Of a stretch of DNA of 64,000 nt, positions 27,360 to 36,718 are shown in pieces. This stretch comes from Deltaproteobacteria bacterium (lineage in GTDB: Bacteria; Desulfobacterota; Dissulfuribacteria; Dissulfuribacterales; UBA3076). Both the position numbers and the translations under genes were made by a program. The DNA lies in contig JAGYNZ010000002.1 of the NCBI GenBank assembly GCA_018399745.1, forward strand, positions 77,543 to 141,542, read 5' to 3'. The notes beneath the pieces were generated by a model. That model had not been told where the DNA came from. It was given only the letters and a program-made list of their open reading frames with translations, and ran no database searches. Each line of letters begins with the position of its first letter. The first letter of the stretch is position 1.

Positions 27360-28118
27360 ATGAGGAAAAGCGAAATTTTTATTGTCTTAATATGGTTCGG
27401 CCTGATGTTTTATGCTCCGGCGTTTGCCGAAGATGTAGGAGGCATAGAAAAGACTTTAACGAAGGCCATTCAGGAAGAAGTGGCCGCCCAGAAAGAAGTG
27501 GAGAAATGGTCTGTTGAGAAAGAAGCTATCATAAATGATTTGCTGGATCTGAAGACCCGTCTCGACTGGAACCGCTTCCAAAACCACAAGTATAAGGCTT
27601 ATGTATATCAGAAGGCGGAAGAGGTCAATGATCTCAAGACCCAGAAGGAAAAGCTTGCCAGGATGCGCATGGAACTGGAGCCTTATCTCAGCCGGATAGT
27701 CTCGGACCTGAAGGATCGGGTTGCATTTGATGCCCCGTTTCTCATTGAGGAGAGATCGAGGCGGATTGCGTTTCTGGAAGAGTCATTGCTGGATCCCAGC
27801 TTGAATTTGGGCGAGCGGTTGAGGCGGGTGCTGGAGGCACTTCGAGTGGAGGCAGAATATGGAAATTCAGTAGGGACCGAGGAAACAAAACTCGATCTCA
27901 ATGGCGAGTCAACTCTGGTAACCATGACACGCGTCGGAAGAGTGGGGCTGTTTTATATCACAAACGATCGCAAACAGGCCGGTAAATGGGATGAGGTTTC
28001 ACAGAGCTGGCAACCCGTCTCTGACGACTATCTGCCGGATATTCTTCGGACTAAGGAGATTATTCAGCAGAAGAGGGCGGCCGAGCTGGTGGATCTTCCA
28101 ATGGGTCCGTCCCGGTAA
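27360..28118 (+). CDS. DUF3450 periplasmic coiled-coil protein of TonB2-type system
   Basis: The ~252-residue protein has a signal peptide (~1-21, ending APAFA), a long coiled coil (~28-110) and the DUF3450 core: DAPFLIEERSRRIAFLEE, LGERLRRVLEALRVEAEYG, RVGRVGLFYITNDRKQAGKWD. DUF3450 proteins are known next to TtpC-ExbB-ExbD-TonB operons; they are presumed periplasmic partners of the motor, with no defined activity. The ATG at 27360 has AAGAGG nine bases upstream and is preferred over 27351. It lies between the TPR and TtpC-like genes. Confidence 0.88.
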   Translation: MRKSEIFIVLIWFGLMFYAPAFAEDVGGIEKTLTKAIQEEVAAQKEVEKWSVEKEAIINDLLDLKTRLDWNRFQNHKYKAYVYQKAEEVNDLKTQKEKLARMRMELEPYLSRIVSDLKDRVAFDAPFLIEERSRRIAFLEESLLDPSLNLGERLRRVLEALRVEAEYGNSVGTEETKLDLNGESTLVTMTRVGRVGLFYITNDRKQAGKWDEVSQSWQPVSDDYLPDILRTKEIIQQKRAAELVDLPMGPSR

Positions 28119-28144
28119 TTTTTTTAAAGAGGTGTGTTCAATAA

Positions 28145-29587
28145 ATGCAAGACTTTTGTAATTTTCGATACTGGACTGGCATAGCGATAATGTGTGCCGT
28201 CATAATGGCATCTCCATCTGGTGCTGTCGAACAAAGCGACAATGCCTGGAAGGCGGTGGTACAGGAACTCGAGGCAAGCAGTGCCAAATCTCTTTCCCGG
28301 GCAGAATTAGTGCAGGAACTGGTAAAGCAGGACAAAACTACCCTGCAAAAGGCCGTGGCTGAACTTAAAGCAATGGTATCAACCGAGCAAAAGGAGCTAT
28401 CCAGTCTTCAATCTCACTACCAAGAGCTGCTTGAACGGGAAAGCCAGTTGACAGAGGGCCTCAAGTCCGAGCAAGAGGAGATCAAAACAGTCCAGGGTAC
28501 TGTAGTCGGCGCTGCTAAGGAGGGCCAAGACCTCTTAGAGAGCAGCACTCTTGGTTCAAGGTTTGGAGAACAGAGGTCGGTGCTGGACCGTATTATCGAG
28601 AAAAAACGCTTTCCCGGCATGGACGAGATTCGAGCCGAGGTGTCGCTGTTTCAGAGATATGCCGACCAGTCCGCCTCTATACATAAACATCGCGGAGAAT
28701 TCGTTGACGTCAAAGGACATTCGACAGAGGGCGATATGGTGCATATCGGCGGCATGGGGGCCTTATACCACACCAAAGACGCAGTAGGATACCTTAAATC
28801 TATGAGTAGCGGTGGTCTGGCTGCGGTGCCCGCTGACCTTGGATACGGCCTTCGCAGGTCACTCAAGGCCTTTATCAAGGGAGACGCTGATAATGTACCT
28901 GTGGATATCTCCGGCGGAGCAGTGTTTATGGAATTGACACAGAAGAAGGGTTTTCGAGAGTGGATAGACTCAGGGGGGCTTCTGGTCTGGCCTATCTTCG
29001 GTATTGGACTGATAGCAATAGTTTTTTCGCTCGAACGTCTCTATTTTTTCCTCCGTATTCGGACTGACTCCGATCAAATCATAGAAGATGTCACGTCCCT
29101 GGTGGAGAATGATCGGATCGATGAATGCAAGCGCTATTGCCTGGAGAAAAAGAATCACCCCACGTGTCAGGTCTTGAGCAGTGGACTGGATCAAATAGGC
29201 GCCACTCAGGAGGTCTTTGAGAGTTCGCTTCAGGAGGCCATTCTTCGCCTCCTGCCCAGGTTCGAGAGGTTTATACCCACACTCGGCATGCTGGCTGCGG
29301 TAGCACCGCTTCTCGGGCTCTTGGGGACAGTTTCCGGAATGATAAATACATTCCATGTGATAACTATTTTTGGGACTGGTGATCCAAAGCTAATGGCAGG
29401 TGGAATTTCAGAGGCACTGATTACCACGGAGCTTGGGCTCGCGGTAGCCATACCAGTGATGTTTATCCATCACTTCTTTGAGCGCCGAGTGGAATTGATT
29501 GTAGGCGATATGGAGGAAAAGGCTACGGCATTTACGTTGACCATTTTGAAATTCGGAAAGATCCTTCCGAAAGAGACTTCGACTTGA
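28145..29587 (+). CDS. TtpC-like MotA/TolQ/ExbB protein with long periplasmic coiled coil
   Basis: The 480-residue inner-membrane protein has an N-terminal export signal (~10-30) and a periplasmic coiled-coil domain (~60-270) resembling the DUF3450-type helices of its neighbour. The C-terminal MotA/TolQ/ExbB proton channel has helices at about 283-303, 385-405 and 425-450, with the motif APLLGLLGTVSGMINTFHVI. This is the layout of TtpC, the extra ExbB-like component of Vibrio TonB2 systems. The stop overlaps the TTG of the ordinary exbB gene by four bases, implying coupled translation. It should use the proton gradient to energise TonB. Confidence 0.92.
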   Translation: MQDFCNFRYWTGIAIMCAVIMASPSGAVEQSDNAWKAVVQELEASSAKSLSRAELVQELVKQDKTTLQKAVAELKAMVSTEQKELSSLQSHYQELLERESQLTEGLKSEQEEIKTVQGTVVGAAKEGQDLLESSTLGSRFGEQRSVLDRIIEKKRFPGMDEIRAEVSLFQRYADQSASIHKHRGEFVDVKGHSTEGDMVHIGGMGALYHTKDAVGYLKSMSSGGLAAVPADLGYGLRRSLKAFIKGDADNVPVDISGGAVFMELTQKKGFREWIDSGGLLVWPIFGIGLIAIVFSLERLYFFLRIRTDSDQIIEDVTSLVENDRIDECKRYCLEKKNHPTCQVLSSGLDQIGATQEVFESSLQEAILRLLPRFERFIPTLGMLAAVAPLLGLLGTVSGMINTFHVITIFGTGDPKLMAGGISEALITTELGLAVAIPVMFIHHFFERRVELIVGDMEEKATAFTLTILKFGKILPKETST

Positions 29588-30207
29588 TCCTGCTCTCAGA
29601 CACCATTAAACAGGCCGTTAATTTTTTCGGGAGTGGCGGTGGGGTGATGTATCCCTTGCTTTTAGTGTCTTTGGTCCTCTGGACCCTGATTATCAGAAAA
29701 TCAAAGGAGTTGGTCACCAGCAGGCGCGAAGAGCAGGGAGTGGCAGAGTGCCTTTCTTCTCTGGCCCGAAACGAGCTTATCGGGGCTGAGTGGCAACGTG
29801 CCGTTATGAGGAACTTTTTGAGCTTGAGAAGCAGGGGTGGCGGCGATGATTTTGAGCTTATGAAACAACTCACCAGGGGAATCGTAACCAGGGTGGACGG
29901 ATCCGTAAAGGCCATCCTGGTCTTGGCGGGAGTAGCCCCGCTCCTGGGACTTCTGGGAACTGTTGGCGGAATGATAACGACTTTCGATGTCATTTCCGGA
30001 TTCGGGACTGGAAACGCCAGGGCTATGGCGTCGGGCATTTCAGAGGCCCTCGTCACTACTCAGACCGGACTGGTGGTGGCAGTCCCTGGACTGATCATCG
30101 GTAATTTGCTTCGGCGTAAGGTCGAAGGCGTCAAGAACAGAATGGATCTCTTTATGCGGGCACTGGTAACCGCCGGCAGAGAAGATCCAAGGTCTGATAC
30201 CAATTAG
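29584..30207 (+). CDS. exbB: ExbB/TolQ-type proton channel subunit
   Basis: The 207-residue protein has three membrane spans and the family signature APLLGLLGTVGGMITTFDVI, near-identical to that in the preceding TtpC-like gene, followed by GTGNARAMASGISEALVTTQTGLVVAVPGL. It should form the pentameric inner-membrane channel with ExbD. The TTG start overlaps the ttpC-like stop, and exbD begins 9 bases after its stop. Having both a long and a short ExbB is characteristic of TonB2 systems. Confidence 0.94.
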   Translation: MILLSDTIKQAVNFFGSGGGVMYPLLLVSLVLWTLIIRKSKELVTSRREEQGVAECLSSLARNELIGAEWQRAVMRNFLSLRSRGGGDDFELMKQLTRGIVTRVDGSVKAILVLAGVAPLLGLLGTVGGMITTFDVISGFGTGNARAMASGISEALVTTQTGLVVAVPGLIIGNLLRRKVEGVKNRMDLFMRALVTAGREDPRSDTN

Positions 30208-30216
30208 GAAGGTAGA

Positions 30217-30630
30217 ATGCAAGGCATTCGTATGCAATGGTCGAGGAAACGGGGAGAGGTTGCTCTTAACATGTCTCCGCTTATCGATATGATCTTTATA
30301 CTGCTTATTTTCTTTGTCGTGACTACGAGCTTTGTGAAGGAGTCCGGGGTAGATATCGAGAGGCCGGTGGCAAAAACGGCACAGCAGAAGACCAGCACCA
30401 ATCTGGTCATCGGAGTTACCTCAGACAATATTGTGTACATCGAAGGGAGACCTATCGATGTACGTTCCGTTCAGTCCTATATGGAACGGTTCCTCATGGA
30501 GAATCCCACCGGATCGGTTGTGATCGCTGCGGATAAGAAGAGCCAGAGCGGCGTGGTGATCCAAGTCTTAGACGCCTGTCGACTGGCAGGGGTCAAGAAT
30601 CTCAGTATGGCCGCCAAATCCGAAGTATAG
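30217..30630 (+). CDS. exbD: ExbD biopolymer transport protein
   Basis: The 137-residue ExbD has one N-terminal membrane helix bearing the proton-carrying aspartate (MSPLIDMIFILLIFFVVTTSF) and a periplasmic domain ending VIQVLDACRLAGVKNLSMA. It works with ExbB to convert proton flow into TonB movement. Position between exbB and tonB, with 9- and 37-base gaps, is standard for these operons. Confidence 0.95.
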   Translation: MQGIRMQWSRKRGEVALNMSPLIDMIFILLIFFVVTTSFVKESGVDIERPVAKTAQQKTSTNLVIGVTSDNIVYIEGRPIDVRSVQSYMERFLMENPTGSVVIAADKKSQSGVVIQVLDACRLAGVKNLSMAAKSEV

Positions 30631-30667
30631 CAGGCAGAAACGGAATCGAGAGACCGGGATTCCCAAA

Positions 30668-31366
30668 ATGGTTCAAACAATAAACAGTTCTCATGGACCT
30701 GGACATGCCCGATGGCTTGACATTGCCATTGCAGCAGGAGCGGCGGTAGGAATCAATGTGCTGATTTTTTTGTTCATTCCCTTTTTGTCCGAGGTCTCTC
30801 TGGATAAAAAGGCCAGCCAGCATATTGAGACCTTCAAGATCCAGACCAGCAGTATACGGGAGCGGGCGAAACCCATGCAGGAAAAACAAGAGCTGCCCAA
30901 GCCCAAGGAAATGCCCCGAATTCCGCCACCCAAGGCTATAGCCACCGGTTCTTTGCACGAGACCCCAGCCCGGCCACCGCAGATGGAATTTGAAATACCC
31001 GAGTTCGAGGCGGCCAGTGGAAGTATGGAGTTCGGAACAATGGCATTTACCCCTCCTGCTCCGCCACAGACAGAATTTGACATCGGACAGGTAGATAAAC
31101 TGCCCCAGGTCATCAGCCGCATCCGTCCGGTCTATCCCGCTGCGGCCAAGCAAAAGAATATTGAGGGGGTGGTGGTAGTCAAATTCAAGGTGACGACAGC
31201 GGGCACAGTGGAAAATGTTTCGGTGTTAAAGGCCAAGCCTGCTGGATATTTTGAAAAGGCGGCCATGGATGCGGTAAAGAAATGGAAGTTCCAGCCAGGG
31301 ATCGTGGAAGAAGAACCGGTGAATACCTGGATGACCGCCATGGTGAAATTTCGATTGGACTTTTGA
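30668..31366 (+). CDS. tonB: TonB energy transducer
   Basis: The 232-residue protein has an N-terminal inner-membrane anchor (~16-38, IAIAAGAAVGINVLIFLFIPFL), a proline-rich periplasmic stretch (~75-145), and the C-terminal TonB domain with RIRPVYPAAAKQKNIEGVVVVKFKV, then AVKKWKFQPG, ending VKFRLDF. The shortish proline region resembles TonB2 rather than E. coli TonB. It should contact the TonB box of the receptor encoded next. The start is an ATG 37 bases after exbD. Confidence 0.94.
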   Translation: MVQTINSSHGPGHARWLDIAIAAGAAVGINVLIFLFIPFLSEVSLDKKASQHIETFKIQTSSIRERAKPMQEKQELPKPKEMPRIPPPKAIATGSLHETPARPPQMEFEIPEFEAASGSMEFGTMAFTPPAPPQTEFDIGQVDKLPQVISRIRPVYPAAAKQKNIEGVVVVKFKVTTAGTVENVSVLKAKPAGYFEKAAMDAVKKWKFQPGIVEEEPVNTWMTAMVKFRLDF

Positions 31367-31404
31367 AACGACAGGGCTGAGAGATTTTTTAAAGGGAGAA
31401 ACCT

Positions 31405-34200
31405 TTGATCACAACAGGATTTCGTTTGATTACATGTGCAGTAATGCTGTTTTTTATGCTCTATAGCAGTTTGGGCCTGGCAGGTGATGTGCTCGCGGAC
31501 GATGGCGTTTTGTCAGGCCTGATTGTAGACAGGGATTCCGGAGAGGGTCTGATCGATGCCGGAATTGAGGTCCAACCCCTGGGGAAGAAGTGTTTTACGG
31601 ATCTGGACGGCCGCTTCAGCCTGAAACTGCCTGAAGGCAAATATGATGTGCGCGTCTTTTATCCCATGTTCAATTCCAAGGAGTTGAAAAATATTGCCAT
31701 AAAACCTGGCGAGATTCGGACCATTGAAGTTGCTCTCACTCCCCAGGAAGGCGAGATGGCCGTGGTCGAGGTAGTTGAGTCGGCTGAACGGGCTTCTGAG
31801 GCCACTCAGATTCTTCTCAGAAAAAAGGCCGCCGGGGTTACAGACAGGATAAGTGCCGAGGCCATTGCCAAGCTCCCGGCCTCCGACGCCGCCGAGATCC
31901 TCACCAAGGTAACCGGCGTCTCTTTGGTAAAGGATAAGTATGTGTATGTCAGAGGACTGGGGGACCGGTATGCCAAGGCTACCCTCAATGGTCTTCGCCT
32001 TCCGTCGCCGGAACCCGAAAAGAAGATTGTCCCAATGGATCTCTTCCCCAGCGAAACAATCAAGTCTATCAATGTAGTCAAGTCCTATACCCCTGACATG
32101 CCGGGTGAATTTTCCGGTGGTCTGGTCCAGATTGAGACCAGGGATCATCCCGATGGCTTTCAGTTAAAGGCCTCGCTCTCCACGGGATATAATGACCAGA
32201 CCACCGGTCGCGATTTCAAGACTTACAGAGGGAGTGACAAGGACTGGGCGGGTTTTGACAGCGGGTGCAGGGACATACCGGATGTAATTCCTTCTGATTT
32301 CATCGAGCCCACTGGAGTTCTGGGTACTGGAGGTTATACCCCGGAGGAGATAACTGAATTTGGCCGTTCGTTTAAGAATATCTGGAACGCCAGGACCGAG
32401 ACTGCTGATTTACCGATCGGTCTGGGATTTATGATCGGCGATAAGCTGGGCAGATTCGGCTATCTCGGAACCTTCAATTACAAGCACGAGTACCAGACCA
32501 AGACCAGCGAGCAGCGGACCTGGTACAACCTGGGCTACCAGGGCCGGCAGAATGTATATGCAGACTTTGATTTCGACACTTACGAGGAGAAGGTTAACTG
32601 GGGCGGATTGCTCAACTTCGGATTTGAATTCAGTCCTTACCACAGGATGGCTTTCAAAAATTTTTATAACCGAAAGGCCACAGACTCTGTTCGCGAATAT
32701 GCAGGATACCATGAGACCTGGGGCGACGATATCTACGATCGACGCCTCAAATGGTCGGAGAATGATTTATATCAGGGTGAGCTGCGCGGAGATCACTATT
32801 TCGATGTTTTAAAGAGTGACGTGCAATGGCAAATAGGTTACAGCAAGGCCCAACTGGAAGAGCCTGACCAGAGGGAGGTGCAATACTGGTGGGACAGTGA
32901 GTCCGAAACCACCCTGGCATGGCTGGACTCCACTCAGAGTGGAACCCGGTTTTTTGCCGATCTGGACGAAGACCGTTATGACTTCGGTCTTGACTGGAAG
33001 CTTGACGGGTCTGATATTTTCCGATTTCCGGTCGTCCTCAAGACAGGAATTTCCTATTACTGGCGGGAGCGGGAGTTCAACTACCGCCGCTTTTGTATAA
33101 CCCGGGGACCGGGGCAACTGGATTTCGATATTTTTGCCGATGCGGAAACGCTCTTTGCACCGGAACATTTCAGAGAACAGGACGGTTTTCTCCTCAGGGA
33201 AGTTACCAGGCCTACTGACAAATATGACGCTACAGAGCGGAATGAGGCGGCATACGGCATGCTGGATTTCACTCTGTTCGACCGCCTGAGAGTTATAGCG
33301 GGCGTACGTGTGGAGGCCGACGACCTGGAGGTGGTCACCCTCAGTCCCTATACATTTAGGAGTGGAACCGAAGACAGGGCTGTCCTGGACGATGACGATA
33401 CCTTCCCAGCGGCGAGTTTTGTATATTCGCTTACCGACAGTATGAATTTACGTCTCAGCTACTCGGAGACGGTTAACCGGCCGCAGTTCAGGGAGCTCGC
33501 TTCTTTTGAGTATATAGATGTGACGGAGACAGAGTCCGTAGTGGGCAATCCGGATCTCGTGACTGCCGAACTTGACAACTACGATATCCGCTGGGAATGG
33601 TTCATTGGTGCAGATGAACTCTTGGCGGCCAGCTGCTTTTACAAAGACATCAGCCAGCCCATAGAGATTGTTCAACAACCTACTTCCGCAGGCATGCGCC
33701 GTTACTATATAAATGCGGGCGATGGAGAAGTGACGGGCCTTGAACTTGAGCTGCGCAAACGTCTGGGTTTTCTGCATTCCTCTCTCGATAACCTGATGCT
33801 CAACATAAACTATACCTACACCGATTCGGAAGTAAAACTGGGACCTGACATGACCTCCATCATGACCAATGCTGAGCGTTCCATGCACGGTCAGTCAGAT
33901 AACCTGGCCAATGTGGTACTTGATTACACCGATCCGGATTTTGGTATAACCCTCAGACTTCTTTACAATTATGTTGGGAAGCGACTGGACGTGGGTGCTG
34001 CTTACGGCCTGCCTGATATTTACGAAGAGGCAACCGAATGGCTGGACTTCGTTGCCGAAAAGCGGCTAGGTACATGGAAACTCAGGTTGGCCGCCAAGAA
34101 CCTGCTGGATGAGGAGATCGAGTTCACTCAGGGAGGCAAGACTTACCGCAGATTCAAGGAAGGGGTCTCGGTCTCTTTCGGCCTATCAAAGCATTTTTAG
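31405..34200 (+). CDS. TonB-dependent outer-membrane receptor, PHO-box-linked
   Basis: The 931-residue receptor has a signal peptide (~1-27) and a carboxypeptidase-regulatory-like beta-sandwich (~35-115, SGLIVDRDSGEGLIDAGIEV). The plug domain (~140-260) carries LPASDAAEILTKVTGVSL, VYVRGLGDRYAKATLNGL and DMPGEFSGGLVQIET. A 22-strand barrel ends in VSFGLSKHF with a terminal phenylalanine. It should import a large or scarce ligand using TonB energy. The operon has a PHO box and no iron box was seen, so a phosphorus-containing ligand is more likely than a siderophore; this is inference. The start is a TTG after AAAGGGAG. Downstream lies a secreted protein with its own PHO box. Confidence 0.93.
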   Translation: MITTGFRLITCAVMLFFMLYSSLGLAGDVLADDGVLSGLIVDRDSGEGLIDAGIEVQPLGKKCFTDLDGRFSLKLPEGKYDVRVFYPMFNSKELKNIAIKPGEIRTIEVALTPQEGEMAVVEVVESAERASEATQILLRKKAAGVTDRISAEAIAKLPASDAAEILTKVTGVSLVKDKYVYVRGLGDRYAKATLNGLRLPSPEPEKKIVPMDLFPSETIKSINVVKSYTPDMPGEFSGGLVQIETRDHPDGFQLKASLSTGYNDQTTGRDFKTYRGSDKDWAGFDSGCRDIPDVIPSDFIEPTGVLGTGGYTPEEITEFGRSFKNIWNARTETADLPIGLGFMIGDKLGRFGYLGTFNYKHEYQTKTSEQRTWYNLGYQGRQNVYADFDFDTYEEKVNWGGLLNFGFEFSPYHRMAFKNFYNRKATDSVREYAGYHETWGDDIYDRRLKWSENDLYQGELRGDHYFDVLKSDVQWQIGYSKAQLEEPDQREVQYWWDSESETTLAWLDSTQSGTRFFADLDEDRYDFGLDWKLDGSDIFRFPVVLKTGISYYWREREFNYRRFCITRGPGQLDFDIFADAETLFAPEHFREQDGFLLREVTRPTDKYDATERNEAAYGMLDFTLFDRLRVIAGVRVEADDLEVVTLSPYTFRSGTEDRAVLDDDDTFPAASFVYSLTDSMNLRLSYSETVNRPQFRELASFEYIDVTETESVVGNPDLVTAELDNYDIRWEWFIGADELLAASCFYKDISQPIEIVQQPTSAGMRRYYINAGDGEVTGLELELRKRLGFLHSSLDNLMLNINYTYTDSEVKLGPDMTSIMTNAERSMHGQSDNLANVVLDYTDPDFGITLRLLYNYVGKRLDVGAAYGLPDIYEEATEWLDFVAEKRLGTWKLRLAAKNLLDEEIEFTQGGKTYRRFKEGVSVSFGLSKHF

Positions 34201-34215
34201 AAGAATTTAAAGAAA

Positions 34216-34244
34216 CTGTAATAGAACTGTAATCAAACTGTCAC
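34216..34244 (+). promoter_or_regulatory. PHO box, three 7-bp units at 11-bp spacing
   Basis: CTGTAAT, CTGTAAT and CTGTCAC start at 34216, 34227 and 34238, with AT-rich spacers AGAA and CAAA, an excellent fit to the PhoB consensus. It lies 45 bp before the ATG of the secreted beta-helix-like protein. A possible -10 (CAAAAT, 34255) follows at PHO-box-promoter distance. This gives that gene its own phosphate-controlled promoter besides read-through from the operon. Confidence 0.87.
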
Positions 34245-34288
34245 AAATGTCGGTCAAAATAAGGGAAATTACACAGGAGGTTGTTAAA

Positions 34289-36022
34289 ATGTTAAGAGAA
34301 ACGATTTATCATTGGTCCTTAAAGACGATCCAGGGGTTTATGTTGGCCCTTGGTCTTATGTGGGCCGGAACTGCACTGGCGTTGGATGCCCAGGGTGACA
34401 TTACCACTAACACTACCTGGGGAGAAGACGTTCAGCTTACAGGGGTCGTAACCGTGAAGGCCCCGGCGGTCCTCACCATCAGTCCGGGAGTTACGATTTA
34501 CGGCAATGCCACGACTGCACTGATCATTGAGCGGGGGGCCAAGATAATGGCCATAGGGACCCCTGAGGAGCCCATCGTGTTTACCAGTAACTCGATTTCC
34601 CCGACCAGAATGGACTGGGGGGGATTAGCCATCAATGGTTATGCCCCTATCAATAATGCAGGGGCATTCAGCTGTCCCGGTAATCCCCCGAACGCGGTGG
34701 GTGAGGCGGGCATGGGCGAATACGGCGGTTGCGATCCTCATGACAGCAGCGGCATCCTGCGCTATGTCAGGATTGAGTACGGCGGATACAGGATGGACGG
34801 AGAAAACGAGTGGAATGCCTTGACTCTTCAGGGGGTAGGTGACGGAACCATCATAGAGTATGTACAGTGCCACATGAACAGCGACGACGGGATCGAGTTT
34901 TTCGGTGGTACGGTCAATGCACGAAATATCCTGAACAGCGGCTGTGCCGACGACCACTTTGACTGGACTAACGGCTATACCGGCAAGGCACAGTTCATTG
35001 TGGCCCATAAGGCAGACGATGACGGTGACCGCGGTATTGAGGGGGATAACCTTAAGGCGGACAATGTCGCTCAGCCAGTATCGCATCCTACCGTGTACAA
35101 CATGACCCTGGTGGGTAATGCAAATATTCCGGATGGCGGCGGCGAAGGCATATTGCTCCGGCGCGGGAGCGCAATGACTTTAAAGAACTCTATAGTAACC
35201 GGTTTTCAAAAGGCGGCCGTCGACCTGGATAATGAGGCCACTTTTGTGGGGATCAATACAGGGGATCTGGTTATTGATAACTGTATATTCTATGACAACC
35301 TGGACGGACAGAACTTCAATGCGGACGAAAGCGATGAAGAAGGTTATACGCCCACTGTTACGACGGGAGACTTTATTACGTCCATAATGTCCTATAACCG
35401 AGTAGTTGATCCAGGGCTTGCAAGCACCTCTTTCCAGAGTCCTGATCTCAGGCCTGATATGTTTTCCCCCGTATTCGCCGGGGCCGCTGCCGTTCCTGCG
35501 GACGGATTTTTCGTGGAGAACGCGGATTTCATAGGGGCATTCGACTCAGAGTATGACTGGACCAAGGGGTGGACCAGCTTCGGAGGCAGTCTCCCCCGAA
35601 TCCCTGTTCCCACAGGCTTCCACGAATACTGGTATTATCCACAAAACTATCCTTATACGTCGGCAAATCCCAGTTTGTCCAGGCCAATCAGTTTCGGATG
35701 CATGGATCGTGGCGAGCTGGATATACGCATAGGGCTACACTCATTTGCCAGTCCCATGGATATCTATTGCGGTTTAATGCTGCCTGATGGAATCATTTAT
35801 ACTATAGGCGAGAACATGCAAATTCGTGGACTATCGGATATGCAGCCCTGGAAACGCAGTCAGACACACTCGGTCTATGAAAACATTCTCTCAGGAAGCG
35901 GCTTTTCCTGGCCTCATGGACTTTATGCGGGATTTGTTATGGCAGTCCCGGCCGGTACCAATGTAGCCACCATGGGTATGGATGCCTGTGGATACTTCTG
36001 GGGATTTTTGCTGGCACTGTAA
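34289..36022 (+). CDS. Secreted Asp/Gly-rich, beta-helix-like protein of unknown function
   Basis: I do not recognise a precise family. The ATG at 34289 has AGGAGG eight bases upstream and gives a 577-residue protein with a signal peptide (~1-32, ending GTALA). Residues ~50-400 look like a right-handed parallel beta-helix: repeated short strands and turns such as ALIIERGAKIMAIGTPEEPIVFTS and LVIDNCIFYDN. Acidic loops (SDDGIEFFGG, ADDHFDW, ADDDGDRGIEGD) could bind calcium or a cationic ligand. The last ~180 residues are a separate domain rich in Y, P and G. It directly follows a TonB-dependent receptor and has its own PHO box. I infer an extracellular or surface partner of the receptor that binds or processes a phosphorus source. 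Confidence 0.85.
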   Translation: MLRETIYHWSLKTIQGFMLALGLMWAGTALALDAQGDITTNTTWGEDVQLTGVVTVKAPAVLTISPGVTIYGNATTALIIERGAKIMAIGTPEEPIVFTSNSISPTRMDWGGLAINGYAPINNAGAFSCPGNPPNAVGEAGMGEYGGCDPHDSSGILRYVRIEYGGYRMDGENEWNALTLQGVGDGTIIEYVQCHMNSDDGIEFFGGTVNARNILNSGCADDHFDWTNGYTGKAQFIVAHKADDDGDRGIEGDNLKADNVAQPVSHPTVYNMTLVGNANIPDGGGEGILLRRGSAMTLKNSIVTGFQKAAVDLDNEATFVGINTGDLVIDNCIFYDNLDGQNFNADESDEEGYTPTVTTGDFITSIMSYNRVVDPGLASTSFQSPDLRPDMFSPVFAGAAAVPADGFFVENADFIGAFDSEYDWTKGWTSFGGSLPRIPVPTGFHEYWYYPQNYPYTSANPSLSRPISFGCMDRGELDIRIGLHSFASPMDIYCGLMLPDGIIYTIGENMQIRGLSDMQPWKRSQTHSVYENILSGSGFSWPHGLYAGFVMAVPAGTNVATMGMDACGYFWGFLLAL

Positions 36023-36056
36023 TACTATTACTTGAAGTGATACAGACTTGCACAAC

Positions 36057-36102
36057 ACCGGAAGGGGGGTGCCTCTCCTCACGTGTATACCCCCCTGCCG
36101 GT
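36057..36102 (+). terminator. GC-rich stem-loop after the beta-helix gene
   Basis: ACCGGAAGGGGGGT pairs with ACCCCCCTGCCGGT (13 of 14 bases) around an 18-base loop, 35 bases after the stop. It lacks a T run, so it may protect the mRNA end or act with Rho rather than terminate alone. Confidence 0.5.
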
Positions 36103-36201
36103 CTATTCAGACTGATTTCCTTGTAATAATATTTACTCTGTGCCGTCAAAGAGAATGGACAGAAATACGATTAAAAATCCCTGTTCGCGTTCATCTATAA
36201 A

Positions 36202-36612
36202 ATGTTTGAAGAAGTAAGTGCATCAGAGGAAAAAATATTAGTCGTAGAGGATGAAAAAGATCTGGTCAGTTTACTGGAATATAATCTGGCGAAAAAGGGA
36301 TATGTTCCTATGGCGGCCCTGGATGGACTGACTGCGTGTCGCATGATTGAAGAGAGACAGCCGGATTTGATTCTCCTTGATATAATGCTTCCAGATTTGA
36401 GCGGATGGGAAGTTTGCCGGATCGTGCGCAACCACAAAAATGAAAAAATTTCGAATACCCCTATTATTATGCTTACCGCCCTGAGTGGCGATGAAGACAG
36501 ACTCAGGGGCCTTAAGCTTGGTGCAAATTATTATATTTCCAAACCCTTTGAAATCAGAAATCTGTTACTTAACGTAGCGTCGTTGATAAGTGGCGGAAAA
36601 GGGCAACAATAG
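36202..36612 (+). CDS. Single-domain response regulator
   Basis: The 136-residue receiver has LVVEDEKDL, phospho-aspartate in LLDIMLPDLSG, threonine in MLTALSGDED and lysine in ISKPFEI. It has no DNA-binding domain, though its sequence is close to PhoB-type receivers. It lies between the PHO-regulated beta-helix gene and phoR-phoB, so it could modulate the PhoR relay; that is inferred from position. The region just after it contains a decayed second receiver. Confidence 0.88.
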   Translation: MFEEVSASEEKILVVEDEKDLVSLLEYNLAKKGYVPMAALDGLTACRMIEERQPDLILLDIMLPDLSGWEVCRIVRNHKNEKISNTPIIMLTALSGDEDRLRGLKLGANYYISKPFEIRNLLLNVASLISGGKGQQ

Positions 36613-36718
36613 TTAAACATCCAGATTCAAGAAATCAAGATCATTAAGAATCAAGACCAGTGTGATTTCAAGTCATGTCTTGTTATGAATTCAGGAATCA
36701 TTTGAGAGGTAAACACCA

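Noticed and set aside
30602-31153. 183-residue minus-strand ORF opposite tonB
   Set aside because: Shadow of tonB; glycine/leucine-rich translation with no family features.
26079-34200. Iron or siderophore uptake role for the TonB operon
   Set aside because: No Fur-box-like sequence was seen and a four-unit PHO box precedes the operon; iron uptake cannot be excluded but is the weaker reading.
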